Translations under genes and position numbers: made by a program
Source of the DNA: Alphaproteobacteria bacterium
GTDB lineage: Bacteria; Pseudomonadota; Alphaproteobacteria; Rhizobiales; JAKIUO01
Length of the DNA stretch: 51,339 bases
Assembly (NCBI GenBank): GCA_024279115.1
Contig: JAJRRW010000141.1
Span: 1-51,339, forward strand
Reading direction: 5' to 3'
The notes under the pieces: generated by a model
Seen by the model: the letters and a program-made list of their open reading frames with translations, nothing else
Databases searched by the model: none
What the model was told of the DNA's origin: nothing
Part shown: piece after piece, positions 36,518 through 45,518 of the stretch
How positions within the stretch are numbered: the first letter of the stretch is position 1
Layout of the letters: each line of letters opens with the position of its first letter

Positions 36518-37234
36518 CTAAGCGGAAATCACCGCCAATCTGTTTCTCAGCTTGATGGCGGTTGTTGACAAGGCGCAGTCATAGGCGATTACCTCGACCC
36601 CCCTTTGGCGGGCCTTTTGGAAGGTCTCAAAATAGACGGGATCTTTGTCGGCGGCGATGGAAAACCGGGTGGCGTCATCCCTTTGAATGATATAGAACAT
36701 CACGGCCCGGTGTCCCTTTGCCACCATATCGGATAGTTCCTCTAAATGTTTGGCACCCCGCTTGGTCACCGAATCGGGAAATTCGGCCAATCCCTCGTGG
36801 CGCAATAAATGCACATTTTTGACTTCTATGTAGCACCGCTGCTGGCTATCCTTCGACGCCAGAATATCAATGCGGCTGTTTTTGCCATAGGGCACCTCTC
36901 GCTTGAGGTCATCATAGCCCGTTAGTTCCTCGACTTTTCCCGCTTCGATGGCCTCAAATGCCAGCTTGTTGGGGTGCATGGTGTTGATGCCGACAAGCGC
37001 CTGTTTGCCATGCAATTCAATTTCGGCAAGCTCCCAGCTATAGGCAAGTTTACGTTTGGGATTGTCGCTTTTCGACAGCCAGACATGTATGCCGGGCTGA
37101 TTGAGCCCCAGCATGGCACCCGGGTTGGCGCAGTGGGCGGTAACTTCGTCGCCATTGGCCAGTACGACATCTGCTAAAAAGCGTTTGTAGCGCTTGATCA
37201 ATGTGGCGGGGATCAGGGACTGGTTGAAGTTCAT
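36518..37234 (-). CDS. sfsA: SfsA family DNA-binding protein/nuclease
   Basis: The protein of about 238 residues shows SfsA landmarks: LIKRYKRFLADVVLANGDEVTAHCANPGAMLGL, YGKNSRIDILAS, CYIEVKNVHLLRHEGLAEFPDSVTKRGAKHLEEL and AVMFYIIQRDD. In E. coli it was first described as a sugar fermentation stimulation factor; newer annotation treats it as a putative nuclease because of its PD-(D/E)XK-like core. I prefer the ATG at 37234 (MNFNQSLIPATL), with 37249 as alternative. It overlaps the upstream aminotransferase end by a few bases. Confidence 0.93.
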   Translation of the reverse strand: MNFNQSLIPATLIKRYKRFLADVVLANGDEVTAHCANPGAMLGLNQPGIHVWLSKSDNPKRKLAYSWELAEIELHGKQALVGINTMHPNKLAFEAIEAGKVEELTGYDDLKREVPYGKNSRIDILASKDSQQRCYIEVKNVHLLRHEGLAEFPDSVTKRGAKHLEELSDMVAKGHRAVMFYIIQRDDATRFSIAADKDPVYFETFQKARQRGVEVIAYDCALSTTAIKLRNRLAVISA

Positions 37235-38400
37235 CGGCTGTTGATCCACGGTTTAAGGCGTTTGATCGCTTCTTGCATATCCTTGAGCGAGCGGGCATAG
37301 GAAAAGCGCAAAAAATGGTGTCCGCGGGCCGCATCAAAATCTTGCCCCGGCGTCACGGCAACTCCGGTTTGTTCGAGGATCAAACGGGCAAAGCTTTGGC
37401 TGTCATCGGTGAGGTGGCTAATATCGGCATATAGATAAAAGGCTCCGTCAGCTGGCAATATTTTGGTAAAACCGGCTGCTGGCAGTTCGTTGAGCAGAAA
37501 ATCACGATTTATCTCATAGGCATTTTTATAGTTTTCCAGCTCATCAATGCAATCAAACGCCTCGATGGCCGCCAGTTGCGAAAGCGTTGGCGCATTGATG
37601 TAAAGATTTTGCTGTAACCGCTCGATCGGCCTGACCAGATAATCGGGCACCACCATCCAGCCAATCCGCCATCCGGTCATCGAAAAATATTTCGAAAAGC
37701 TGTTAATGGCGATGGCGTCCTTATTATAGGCAAGGGCGGTTGGGGCGGGCGCTCCATAGGTCAGGCCATGATAGATTTCATCAGAAATAAAGCTGATATT
37801 GTTGCTGGCGCAATGAGTGGCAAGTTTTTGCAAGGAAGGCGCGTCGAGCATTGTTCCCGTTGGATTGGCGGGAGAGGCCAAAAGGAGGCCCTCAAGGGCG
37901 CCATGTTTTGCCGATACATCCTGCAGGTGAGAGACGGTTGGAAACCAGCGTGATTGTCCACTGGTCTCAATAAACACCGGATTGATGTCGAGGGCGCGTA
38001 ATATATGCGGATAGCAAGGGTAGCCTGGCACCGGCAGAGCCACATGGGCCCCTTTGTCGAACAGCGACAAAAAGGCCAGCACGAAGCCTGCCGAACTGCC
38101 GGTCGTAACCATAATGCGGTGCGGTGAAATCGTCAGATTATAGCGGTCTTGATAATGGCGTGAAATGCGCTCACGCAGCTCTGGCAGGCCCTTGGCGTCG
38201 GTGTATCCAAGGCGGTCATGATCAAGAGCGCTATGAGCCGCCGCGATGACTTTGGCGGGGGCTTTGGTCGATGGCTGGCCCCCCTCCATGTGAATGATAT
38301 GCTCGCCCAAAGCTGCTTTTTCATTGGCCGCTCTCATCATGTCCATGACGATAAAGGGCGGGATGTCGGAGCGGGTGGCAATTCTGGGCTGGGATCTCAA
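37231..38400 (-). CDS. Class I/II pyridoxal-phosphate aminotransferase
   Basis: A 389-residue fold-type I aminotransferase. Motifs include HMEGGQPSTKAPAKVIAAA, VTTGSSAGFVLAFLSLFD, ASPANPTGTML, FISDEIYHGLTYG and the PLP-lysine region AINSFSKYFSMTGWRIGWMV, with a C-terminal HFLRFSYAR carrying the carboxylate-binding arginine. The substrate amino acid is not clear; aspartate or aromatic types are likely. It forms a two-gene unit with sfsA. Confidence 0.92.
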   Translation of the reverse strand: MRSQPRIATRSDIPPFIVMDMMRAANEKAALGEHIIHMEGGQPSTKAPAKVIAAAHSALDHDRLGYTDAKGLPELRERISRHYQDRYNLTISPHRIMVTTGSSAGFVLAFLSLFDKGAHVALPVPGYPCYPHILRALDINPVFIETSGQSRWFPTVSHLQDVSAKHGALEGLLLASPANPTGTMLDAPSLQKLATHCASNNISFISDEIYHGLTYGAPAPTALAYNKDAIAINSFSKYFSMTGWRIGWMVVPDYLVRPIERLQQNLYINAPTLSQLAAIEAFDCIDELENYKNAYEINRDFLLNELPAAGFTKILPADGAFYLYADISHLTDDSQSFARLILEQTGVAVTPGQDFDAARGHHFLRFSYARSLKDMQEAIKRLKPWINSR

Positions 38401-38706
38401 GTCAAATGTCCTGTCGCTGTAGAATTCACTGCGTTAAGTAAATTGATTCATATCAGTAATTGAGCCTCAATTGCATGCGCTCGGGTCTTGATATTGCCCT
38501 ATTGGGCAGGTCTGATCTGTTGAAACAATCAATCTACGCAAATATTGCTGTTTCGTTTGGTTGACCTTTGCGTGGTTGAACCATAAATCTGTTGCAGAGG
38601 TAAAGGGCGTTTGCAAATAGAATTGATTTTTCCGTGACGATCCCTCACTGCGAGGTAGAGTTAAAAAAACAACCAGACTGCAACGATCAAAGGTGTGGGA
38701 CCGTTT
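38401..38706. other. Divergent intergenic region, aminotransferase/M48 protease
   Basis: Just over 300 bases without a gene I can support. ORFs here are weak. A near-consensus FNR-like site (38443-38456) is the one notable element. Confidence 0.45.
38443..38456. promoter_or_regulatory. Near-consensus FNR-like site
   Basis: TTGATTCATATCAG matches TTGAT-N4-ATCAA at nine of ten defined positions. It lies 42 bases upstream of the aminotransferase start and 250 bases upstream of the M48 gene. It could be chance. Confidence 0.35.
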
Positions 38707-40083
38707 ATGCGCTTCATTCAAGACATGCGAAAATTGAACAGCTTGCTGGTGCCCCTGTTGGCGGTTGTGCTTGTGATGGTTTCGGTACTTGTCAGCACGG
38801 CGCAGGCCCGGGGTCTGATCCGTGATACGGAAGCCGAGAACCTGATGCGGGACTATGCGCGGCCTATCTTCAAGGCTGCGGGCCTGTATAGTCAAAATGT
38901 CAAGATCCATATTGTGGCGGATCATGCCTTTAACGCCTTTGTGGTGGATGGGCAGAACATGTTTATCCATATCGGTGCCATCACCAACTCAAAGACGCCC
39001 ACCCAGTTGATTGGTGTGATTGCTCATGAAACCGGCCATATCACCGGTGGCCATCTGGCCAGATTTCGCTCCCAGCTCAAAAAAGCCCAGTCGGCCAGCC
39101 TGATGCTGCAAATATTGAGCATTGCGGCGATGATTGGCGGCGCGGCGGCTGGAAGTGATATTGGACAGGCCGGTGGCGCCGCGTTGATGGGGGGCAACAC
39201 GATCATTCAAAAGAATATTCTGGCCTATCGCCGGGTCGAAGAAAGTTCCGCAGATCGCGCCGCTGTGACGTTTTTGAACGGCACACATCAATCCGCCAGG
39301 GGCATGCTGAAAACGTTTGAATTTTTTGCCGATCAGGGTCTGGCTTCTTTGCGGCAAGTCGCCCCCTATCTGCAAAGCCATCCCATGCCGCGCCAGCGCC
39401 TTGCGCAATTACGCGATATTGCCCGCGCCAGCCCCTATTTTAATGCGCTCGATCGCCCCGCGCTGCAAAGACGTCACGAAATGGTGAAGGCCAAACTGAT
39501 CGGTTTTCTTGACAATCCAGCGACCGTGTTCAATCTGTACAACAAGCACAACAACAGCTTGCCAGCGCGCTATGCCAGAGCCATCGCCTCCTATCGACGT
39601 GGAGGGTTGAAGTCGTTTTTGCCCCGAATTAATGCCTTGATTGCAGAACAGCCAGACAATGCCTATTTTTACGAGATCAAAGGGCAGTTTTTGTTCGAAG
39701 GAGGTCGGTCAACGACGGCCATCAAGCCCTTGCGCAAGGCTGTCAGCCTGGCACCGCGCGCTTCTTTGATCCGCGTTTTGCTGGCCCAGGCTTTGTTGGG
39801 AAGCAATGATGACATGCTTGTTGACGAGGCAATCAGGCATTTGCGCAAGGCCCTGGGGCGGGAAGATAAATATTCTGTTGGCTATCGGCAATTGGCCAAT
39901 GCGTATGCCAGGAAAAAGAAAATATCCAGAGCAGAAGTCGCGTCAGCTCAGGCCTATTTTTATGAAGGACGGTTGAAATTGGCCAAACAGCAGGCCAAGA
40001 GGGCAAAAAAGAAATTGAAAAATGGTAGCGCCCAGTGGTTGATTGCTGATGATATATTAAAATTTCGACGTCCGCGCCGATGA
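38707..40083 (+). CDS. M48-family metalloprotease with TPR repeats (BepA-like)
   Basis: Periplasmic zinc protease likely involved in outer-membrane protein quality control. A signal peptide (LLVPLLAVVLVMVSVLVSTAQA) precedes the catalytic domain with HETGH near residues 107-111 and the third zinc ligand region EESSADRAAV. A glycine-rich hydrophobic stretch (IAAMIGGAAAGSDIGQAGGAALMGG) fits the family. The C-terminal half has tetratricopeptide-like helices (PDNAYFYEIKGQFLFEGG). I favour the ATG at 38707; GTG at 38695 is possible. The DsbA-like gene follows. Confidence 0.92.
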   Translation: MRFIQDMRKLNSLLVPLLAVVLVMVSVLVSTAQARGLIRDTEAENLMRDYARPIFKAAGLYSQNVKIHIVADHAFNAFVVDGQNMFIHIGAITNSKTPTQLIGVIAHETGHITGGHLARFRSQLKKAQSASLMLQILSIAAMIGGAAAGSDIGQAGGAALMGGNTIIQKNILAYRRVEESSADRAAVTFLNGTHQSARGMLKTFEFFADQGLASLRQVAPYLQSHPMPRQRLAQLRDIARASPYFNALDRPALQRRHEMVKAKLIGFLDNPATVFNLYNKHNNSLPARYARAIASYRRGGLKSFLPRINALIAEQPDNAYFYEIKGQFLFEGGRSTTAIKPLRKAVSLAPRASLIRVLLAQALLGSNDDMLVDEAIRHLRKALGREDKYSVGYRQLANAYARKKKISRAEVASAQAYFYEGRLKLAKQQAKRAKKKLKNGSAQWLIADDILKFRRPRR

Positions 40084-40207
40084 GCTGGTCGTGCTGATTT
40101 TTGCGGTTTGTCTTGAGATCGCTTGTAGAGAAGATATATAGAATATGATTTTATTTATTGAAGCACCGGATGCAGATCGTTGCTTTGAACCTGATGAGGA
40201 GTGAAGT

Positions 40208-41065
40208 TTGATGGGTATGAGATTGATGGTAAGATATATGGCGATTGGCCTTACTGGCCTGTTGCTGGCATCATGTGCTGAAGAGGTCGGTACCAAAAAA
40301 GCCGAAACCAGCGGCGCTGCGGGCACCACGGTGGAAAAGGTCGCCAATGCGGTTGCGGATAGAATGGGCACCTCCAAGGAATTTTCCAGCGATCAGGAAG
40401 AGGCCATTGCAAGGATCGTTCGCAAGACCCTGGTCTCTCGACCCGAAATCATCCAAGAGGCCATTGTCGCCTTGCAGCAAAAAGAAAAAGCACAAGAAGA
40501 GCAGCGTAAAATTTCCGCACTCTCCGATAATGCGGATATGCTGTTTCGTTCGAAATTTGATCCCGTAGAAGGCAATCCCAAGGGAGACGTAACGGTGGTC
40601 GAATTTTTCGATTACAATTGCCCCTATTGCCGCAAGGGATTTAAAACCCTCGAAAAAGTGATGGAAGAGGACAAAAATCTTCGTGTGGTGTTTAAGCAAT
40701 TTCCAATTTTTGGCAATGCTTCATTGACTGCGGCGCGAGCGGCCCTTGCTTCAAAGAAACAGGGAAAATATTTCGCCTACCATAAAGCATTGCTCGAAGC
40801 GGATGGACGGATAACCGATCTGTCGGTATTTACGATTGCTCAAAAGGTTGGACTTGATATTGATCGCTTGAAAAATGACATGGAAGACGCAGATGTTGCC
40901 AAGTCAATTGCCGAAACAAAAGGCCTGGCCAATCGTCTTGGCATTAACGGAACGCCCGCTTATTATGTTGGCGATAAATTTATTGGCGGCGTGCCACCAA
41001 ATCTTGCCGAAGTGATGAAAAACTATGCGTCGGATATCCGCAAGAATGGTTGCGAAATCTGCTAA
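40208..41065 (+). CDS. DsbA-family thiol oxidoreductase, lipoprotein
   Basis: A 285-residue periplasmic thioredoxin-fold protein with a lipobox, LLLASC, so it is probably membrane anchored. The active site is CPYC at residues 138-141, within VEFFDYNCPYCRKGF. The cis-proline loop is GINGTPAYYVGDKFIGG. An N-terminal helical segment (SSDQEEAIARIVRKTLVSRPEIIQEAI) resembles the trimerisation region of ScsC/Com1-like proteins. It may catalyse disulfide formation or isomerisation; the direction is not clear from sequence. Confidence 0.9.
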   Translation: MMGMRLMVRYMAIGLTGLLLASCAEEVGTKKAETSGAAGTTVEKVANAVADRMGTSKEFSSDQEEAIARIVRKTLVSRPEIIQEAIVALQQKEKAQEEQRKISALSDNADMLFRSKFDPVEGNPKGDVTVVEFFDYNCPYCRKGFKTLEKVMEEDKNLRVVFKQFPIFGNASLTAARAALASKKQGKYFAYHKALLEADGRITDLSVFTIAQKVGLDIDRLKNDMEDADVAKSIAETKGLANRLGINGTPAYYVGDKFIGGVPPNLAEVMKNYASDIRKNGCEIC

Positions 41066-41094
41066 TTTCGTCTTGTTGACAGATACAGACATCG

Positions 41095-41122
41095 AGTGGC
41101 AGGGCGACCATATTCTGCCACT
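41095..41122. terminator. Possible stem-loop after the DsbA-like gene
   Basis: AGTGGCAG and CTGCCACT form an eight-base stem around a 12-base loop between the DsbA-like gene and DUF2155. No T tract follows, so it may be a weak terminator or an RNA stability element. Confidence 0.35.
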
Positions 41123-41147
41123 TGAGTTTGAATAGTAAGGCATCTGG

Positions 41148-41549
41148 ATGAGAATGACCGTGAACAAATGTCGGAGCGTTATGGCTGTCGCAGGGCTGTT
41201 AGTGGCTGCTATTGGGCTAACCGTTACGCCCGTGACTGCCGAAAAAATAAAAAATAATGTCGCGGTTTTCGCCGCCCTTGATAAAGTTTCGGCACGCATC
41301 TCCCATTTGGAAGTGCCGCTGAATACCACCGTCGAATTTGGCGCCTTGCGGATCACGCCCAGAACCTGTTTTACGCGCCCTCCCACAGAAACGCCTCACA
41401 CAACGGCCTTTGTGGAAGTGCAAGAGGTGAAGCTGAATAAAGCCAAAGAACCCTTGTTTATGGGCTGGATGTTTGCCGAAAGCCCCGGTATTCACGGGGT
41501 TGAACATCCCGTGTTCGATGTCTGGCTGACAAGTTGCAAAACCTTGTGA
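41148..41549 (+). CDS. DUF2155 family protein
   Basis: A 133-residue exported protein with a signal peptide (VMAVAGLLVAAIGLTVTPVTA). The DUF2155 core is visible as KVSARISHLEVPLNTTVEFGALRITPRTCFTRPPTETPHTTAFVEV and MFAESPGIHGVEHPVFDVWLTSC. Function is unknown; the family is typical of alphaproteobacteria and usually neighbours aat and accBC. Its last 58 bases overlap the end of the convergent aat gene. Confidence 0.93.
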   Translation: MRMTVNKCRSVMAVAGLLVAAIGLTVTPVTAEKIKNNVAVFAALDKVSARISHLEVPLNTTVEFGALRITPRTCFTRPPTETPHTTAFVEVQEVKLNKAKEPLFMGWMFAESPGIHGVEHPVFDVWLTSCKTL

Positions 41550-42265
41550 ACAGATAGCTGCTTGGGCTCTTGCAGAAAATCGGCTGGTTTCGCCAGTGCA
41601 TCATTGAGTTTCTTGCGATAGTCTTTTTGATCAATTTCGATACCGCCAAGGCTTCGCAGATGATCGGTTAAAAACTGGGTGTCGAGCAGTGAAAAACCGC
41701 AATGATTGAGACGGGCAACAAGATGTGACAGGGCAACCTTGCTGGCATCTCGTTCAAATGAAAACATACTCTCTCCAAAAAAAGCGCCGCCAATATGCAC
41801 GCCGTAAAGCCCGCCGACCAGCTTGCCATTGAGCCAGGTTTCAACCGTGTGACAATGGCCTTGCTCAAAAAGCTCATGATAGAGTTTGCGAATAGGTTTA
41901 TTGATCCAGGTGCTGATGCGCCCGGCCTTTGCGGAGCTACAGCCTTCAATCACACCTTCAAAATCACTATTGATGTGGATTTCAAATTTTTCTTTTTGCA
42001 AGAGGCGCTTGAGACTTTTGGACAGGTGAAACCCATCAAGCGGAATGATCCCGCGATCGGTTGGTTCGATCCAGAACAGCGTTTCATCATCGGCGTCCTC
42101 ACCCATGGGAAAAGAGCCGTTTGCATAGGCATCAAGAAGAATATCCGTTGTCAGTTCACTGATTTCAGCACAGGTATAGATTGCAATCTCCCTGACCTGT
42201 CGATGGTGTCGTTGCACAGACCTTGAGACTATGACCTGGGGATTTTCCGCTTCAGGCTGACTCAA
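41492..42265 (-). CDS. aat: Leucyl/phenylalanyl-tRNA--protein transferase
   Basis: Adds Leu or Phe to N-terminal Arg or Lys of proteins, creating an N-degron for ClpS/ClpAP. Family motifs are LLDAYANGSFPMGE, LFWIEPTDRGIIPLDGFH, TWINKPIRKLYHELFEQGHCHTVETWLNGKLVGGLYGVHIGGAFFGESMFS and SLLDTQFLTDHLRSLGG. The N-terminus is some 35 residues longer than usual; the only ATG is at 42265, so a shorter form with a rare start is possible. It is the last gene of an aroQ-accB-accC-aat run on the minus strand. Confidence 0.93.
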   Translation of the reverse strand: MSQPEAENPQVIVSRSVQRHHRQVREIAIYTCAEISELTTDILLDAYANGSFPMGEDADDETLFWIEPTDRGIIPLDGFHLSKSLKRLLQKEKFEIHINSDFEGVIEGCSSAKAGRISTWINKPIRKLYHELFEQGHCHTVETWLNGKLVGGLYGVHIGGAFFGESMFSFERDASKVALSHLVARLNHCGFSLLDTQFLTDHLRSLGGIEIDQKDYRKKLNDALAKPADFLQEPKQLSVHKVLQLVSQTSNTGCSTP

Positions 42266-42337
42266 TGAAAGTCCTTGGCTCTTTGTTTTATCGGGCGTTC
42301 TATCGGAAAACCGATCGCCACTTTGCTGGGAACCAGT

Positions 42338-43678
42338 CTAGGGCTTTTCGAGATATTTTTCCAGCCAATGAATGTCGTATAGTCCATTGACGATGTCCTG
42401 CTCGTTGATGAGAGCCGAGAACAAGGGAATGGTGGTCTCGATACCGTCAATGACAAATTCGTTCAAGGAGCGTTTCAGCCTCATCATACATTCATTGCGG
42501 TTCTTGCCGTGCACAATCAGCTTGCCGATCAGGCTGTCATAATAGGCCGGGATGGTATATCCGGCATAGACCCCGGAATCGACCCTGACGCCAAGGCCGC
42601 CGGGAGGATGAAAATAGGAGATGGTGCCAGGGGATGGCATAAAGGTCGAGGGATTTTCGGCGGTGATCCGGCATTCGATGGAATGACCGCTAATACGTAC
42701 TTCTTCTTGCGACAGGCTAAGCGGTGCCCCAGAAGCGATACGGATTTGCTCAATGACGATATCAACGCCGGTCACCATCTCTGTGACGGGATGCTCGACC
42801 TGCAATCTGGTGTTCATCTCGATGAAGTAAAATTTGCCATCTTCATAGAGAAATTCGATGGTGCCAACGCCCTCATATTTAAGTTCGGCAATCGCGTTGG
42901 CAACGATCATGCCGATCTCTTCGCGTTGCTCATTGTTAAGAGCGGGGGAAGGGGCTTCTTCCCAGACCTTTTGATGGCGGCGTTGCAGTGAGCAATCACG
43001 TTCGCCAAGATGAATGGCATTGCCGTGACCATCGCCGATAACCTGAACTTCGATATGACGGGGCGTGCCAAGATATTTTTCCAGATACATGGTGTCATCA
43101 CCAAAGGCGGCTTTTGATTCGGCCCTTGCCGTGGCCAAAGACATCGAAAGCTGATCTTCGGAAGTGGCAACCTTCATGCCGCGTCCCCCGCCACCAGCCG
43201 AGGCCTTGATAATAACCGGATAGCCGATTTCCTTGGCGACTTTCATGGCTTGCTTATCGCTCGTCACTCCACCTTCAGAACCTGGCACAACCGGGATACC
43301 AAGACGTTTGGCGGTTCTCTTTGCCTCGATCTTGTCTCCCATGAGGCGGATATGTTCGGCGCTTGGGCCAATAAAAGTGATGCCGTGCTCATGCAATATA
43401 TCGGCGAAACGAGCATTTTCAGACAAAAATCCGTAGCCTGGATGGAGGGCATCGGCGCCGGATATTTCGCAAGCGGCCAACAGGGCGGGGATTTTCAGAT
43501 AGCTCTCACTCGCCGATGGCGGACCAATGCAAACACTCTCATCTGCCAGCTTGACATGCATGGCATCGGCATCGGCTGTTGAGTGAACGGCAACGGTTGC
43601 AATGCCCAGTTCTTTGCATGCGCGTAGAATACGAAGGGCGATTTCACCGCGATTGGCAATTAGTACCTTGTCAAACAT
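42338..43678 (-). CDS. accC: Biotin carboxylase subunit of acetyl-CoA carboxylase
   Basis: Carboxylates the biotin on AccB with bicarbonate and ATP for fatty acid synthesis. The protein starts [26 protein letters not shown] and has the ATP-grasp glycine loop [12 protein letters not shown], the [19 protein letters not shown] segment, [18 protein letters not shown] and [12 protein letters not shown] use the ATG at 43678, which has AAGGAAAC upstream, rather than the longer track start. Length of 446 residues is standard. Confidence 0.97.
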   Translation of the reverse strand: MFDKVLIANRGEIALRILRACKELGIATVAVHSTADADAMHVKLADESVCIGPPSASESYLKIPALLAACEISGADALHPGYGFLSENARFADILHEHGITFIGPSAEHIRLMGDKIEAKRTAKRLGIPVVPGSEGGVTSDKQAMKVAKEIGYPVIIKASAGGGGRGMKVATSEDQLSMSLATARAESKAAFGDDTMYLEKYLGTPRHIEVQVIGDGHGNAIHLGERDCSLQRRHQKVWEEAPSPALNNEQREEIGMIVANAIAELKYEGVGTIEFLYEDGKFYFIEMNTRLQVEHPVTEMVTGVDIVIEQIRIASGAPLSLSQEEVRISGHSIECRITAENPSTFMPSPGTISYFHPPGGLGVRVDSGVYAGYTIPAYYDSLIGKLIVHGKNRNECMMRLKRSLNEFVIDGIETTIPLFSALINEQDIVNGLYDIHWLEKYLEKP

Positions 43679-43745
43679 GAAGTTTCCTTGATTGCGCCCC
43701 TCTGGGTACGCATGGCAATTGACCAGCAAACTGGTCGCGGAGAAT

Positions 43746-44219
43746 TTACTCGATAATCAAAAGCGGCTCGCCGAATTCAACCGGTTGTTGATCTTCGATC
43801 AAAATGCTGGTGATTTTGCCACTGCGCGGTGCCGGGATGTGGTTCATGGTCTTCATGGCCTCGACAATCATCAATGTCTGGCCTTCCATAACCTGTTGTC
43901 CCACTTTGATAAAAGGATCGGCTCCAGGTTCTGGTGACAGATAAACCGTCCCGACCATTGGCGAGGGGACGGCCCCTGGGTGCGCCGTTTCTTCGACAGA
44001 CACGGTATTTAGAGGGGCGCTGCTGGCGCTCATAACCGGGGCGGCGCTGATCGCTGGCTGCCCCATGCCGCTCATAGCATTGCGGGCGACGCGAATGCGC
44101 AGGTCGGGTTTCTCAATCTCAATCTCGTTGAGGCCGGTTTCGGTCAATAACTCGGCCAGCTCACGTATGAGTTCGCGATCAAGGCTCTTGCCTGATTTGG
44201 ATGTGCTTGCTTTTGCCAT
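43746..44219 (-). CDS. accB: Biotin carboxyl carrier protein of acetyl-CoA carboxylase
   Basis: Carries biotin between the carboxylase and transferase halves of acetyl-CoA carboxylase. The C-terminal biotinyl domain has [24 protein letters not shown] and the biotin-lysine site [10 protein letters not shown]. The N-terminal helix [24 protein letters not shown] and an Ala/Ser/Pro-rich linker are typical. The track start is too far upstream; the choice between ATG 44219 and ATG 44231 is uncertain. It lies between aroQ and accC. Confidence 0.96.
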   Translation of the reverse strand: MAKASTSKSGKSLDRELIRELAELLTETGLNEIEIEKPDLRIRVARNAMSGMGQPAISAAPVMSASSAPLNTVSVEETAHPGAVPSPMVGTVYLSPEPGADPFIKVGQQVMEGQTLMIVEAMKTMNHIPAPRSGKITSILIEDQQPVEFGEPLLIIE

Positions 44220-44271
44220 TCCTTGCTTCATGCTCCCGTTCGTTTGCCTGCTCGTTTTACGATATGTGGTT

Positions 44272-44709
44272 TTATGAAATGCTGTCGTTAAGCGCCAGCA
44301 GTGCCAAATCATACCCTTTTGCCCCAAGACCGCTGATTATACCCAGCGATGCTTTGGAGACATAGGAGTGGTGGCGAAAGTCCTCACGTTTGAAAATATT
44401 CGATAAATGCACCTCTATGCAATCACTTTCGACCGCCATCAAGGCGTCCATCAAAGCGATGGAGGTATGGGTGTAGGCCCCCGCATTGAGAATGATTGCG
44501 GCGTTTTTTGCACCAGCCTCATGCACCCAGTCGACGAGATCGCCTTCTTGATTGGTTTGGCGAAAATCGACCTCTATGCCAAGACCCTTGGCGAGTTTTT
44601 TTAGACGGATTTCAATATCATCAAGTTTCAAGACGCCGTAAATCTCGGGCTCCCGGGTGCCCAGGAGGTTAAGATTGGGGCCATTGAGGACAAAAATCTG
44701 CTTGCTCAT
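44272..44709 (-). CDS. aroQ: Type II 3-dehydroquinate dehydratase
   Basis: Third step of the shikimate pathway. The 145-residue protein begins [25 protein letters not shown], has the flexible-lid segment with catalytic Tyr and Arg in this stretch, [18 protein letters not shown] and [20 protein letters not shown], all diagnostic of AroQ. I use the ATG at 44709; the track adds ten unsupported residues. accB follows on the same strand. Confidence 0.97.
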   Translation of the reverse strand: MSKQIFVLNGPNLNLLGTREPEIYGVLKLDDIEIRLKKLAKGLGIEVDFRQTNQEGDLVDWVHEAGAKNAAIILNAGAYTHTSIALMDALMAVESDCIEVHLSNIFKREDFRHHSYVSKASLGIISGLGAKGYDLALLALNDSIS

Positions 44710-44890
44710 GGGATTATGGTTCGGTTCTGCTGAATTCAAGAAAAAGAGAGTTATGTAACCAGGTCACCAAAAAAAACCTCTATCGAAAATACTGACGCTG
44801 TTTCTAACAGTTTTTGACTGATGACGCAAAGGCATATGGCGCAAGTGATGAACGGCTTGATCTTTACCAATTCATCGATCAGTCCGGCGC

Positions 44891-45289
44891 TTATTCAGGC
44901 CGCCATGGCTCATAGTTTTGCGGCGCACTCTTGGAGGTGGCACCTGCAAGCAGCGAGCCTTGTGGACGATAAGCTTTGCGCGTTCCCGTATAATTTGGAG
45001 AATGTCTTTTTTGCCAGTGCCTGGGCTGGTAGTTCTCTTTGTTGGGGAGCTGATCAACGGTATAATGCAGCCAGCCATGCCAGTCGGCGGGTACCGTTGA
45101 GGCTTCAGCCAATCCATTATAAGTGACCCAGCGGCGCGGAATACCCAAAGGGCCAACGCCTTTGCGTTGAATATAATAGCGATTGCCAAACTCGTCTTCG
45201 CCAACCAGCTTGCCCTTGCGAAGGGTGAAAAACCGGGTTCCCCACGTATTGCCATTCCACCAGGTAAAGGCTTCGTTGAACAGTCCCAT
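44891..45289 (-). CDS. NADH:ubiquinone oxidoreductase NDUFA12-type subunit
   Basis: A 132-residue accessory subunit of complex I found in alphaproteobacteria and mitochondria. Diagnostic segments are WWNGNTWGTRFFTLRKGKLVGEDEFGNRYYIQRKG, RRWVTYNGLAEASTVPADWHGWLHYTVD and WQKRHSPNYTGTRKAYRPQGSLL. It is a genuine gene inside a longer out-of-frame ORF (44872-45432), which I discard. AAGGA lies upstream of the ATG. Its presence supports the alphaproteobacterial assignment. Confidence 0.96.
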   Translation of the reverse strand: MGLFNEAFTWWNGNTWGTRFFTLRKGKLVGEDEFGNRYYIQRKGVGPLGIPRRWVTYNGLAEASTVPADWHGWLHYTVDQLPNKENYQPRHWQKRHSPNYTGTRKAYRPQGSLLAGATSKSAPQNYEPWRPE

Positions 45290-45518
45290 ATGCGCCGATC
45301 CTTGTCCATTTTGTGCGAGATTAAGGCTCGCTCACAGATTGGCGTGACTATGGCAGTATTGATTTGGTGTGTCCAGCTTTCCCGTAGGCCATATCGGGTG
45401 AATTCAGGCGTTGTGAAGCGCCGTGCCATCAACTGATTTGAATTCTTACAAAATAGTGCTAGCTTCGTAGCTTGTTGCGCAATGCAACGCTTTTAATTGA
45501 AAGATGTGAGGATAGAGA

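Noticed and set aside
44872-45432. Minus-strand ORF of 186 residues overlapping NDUFA12
   Set aside because: The NDUFA12 frame at 44891-45289 is clearly the coding one.
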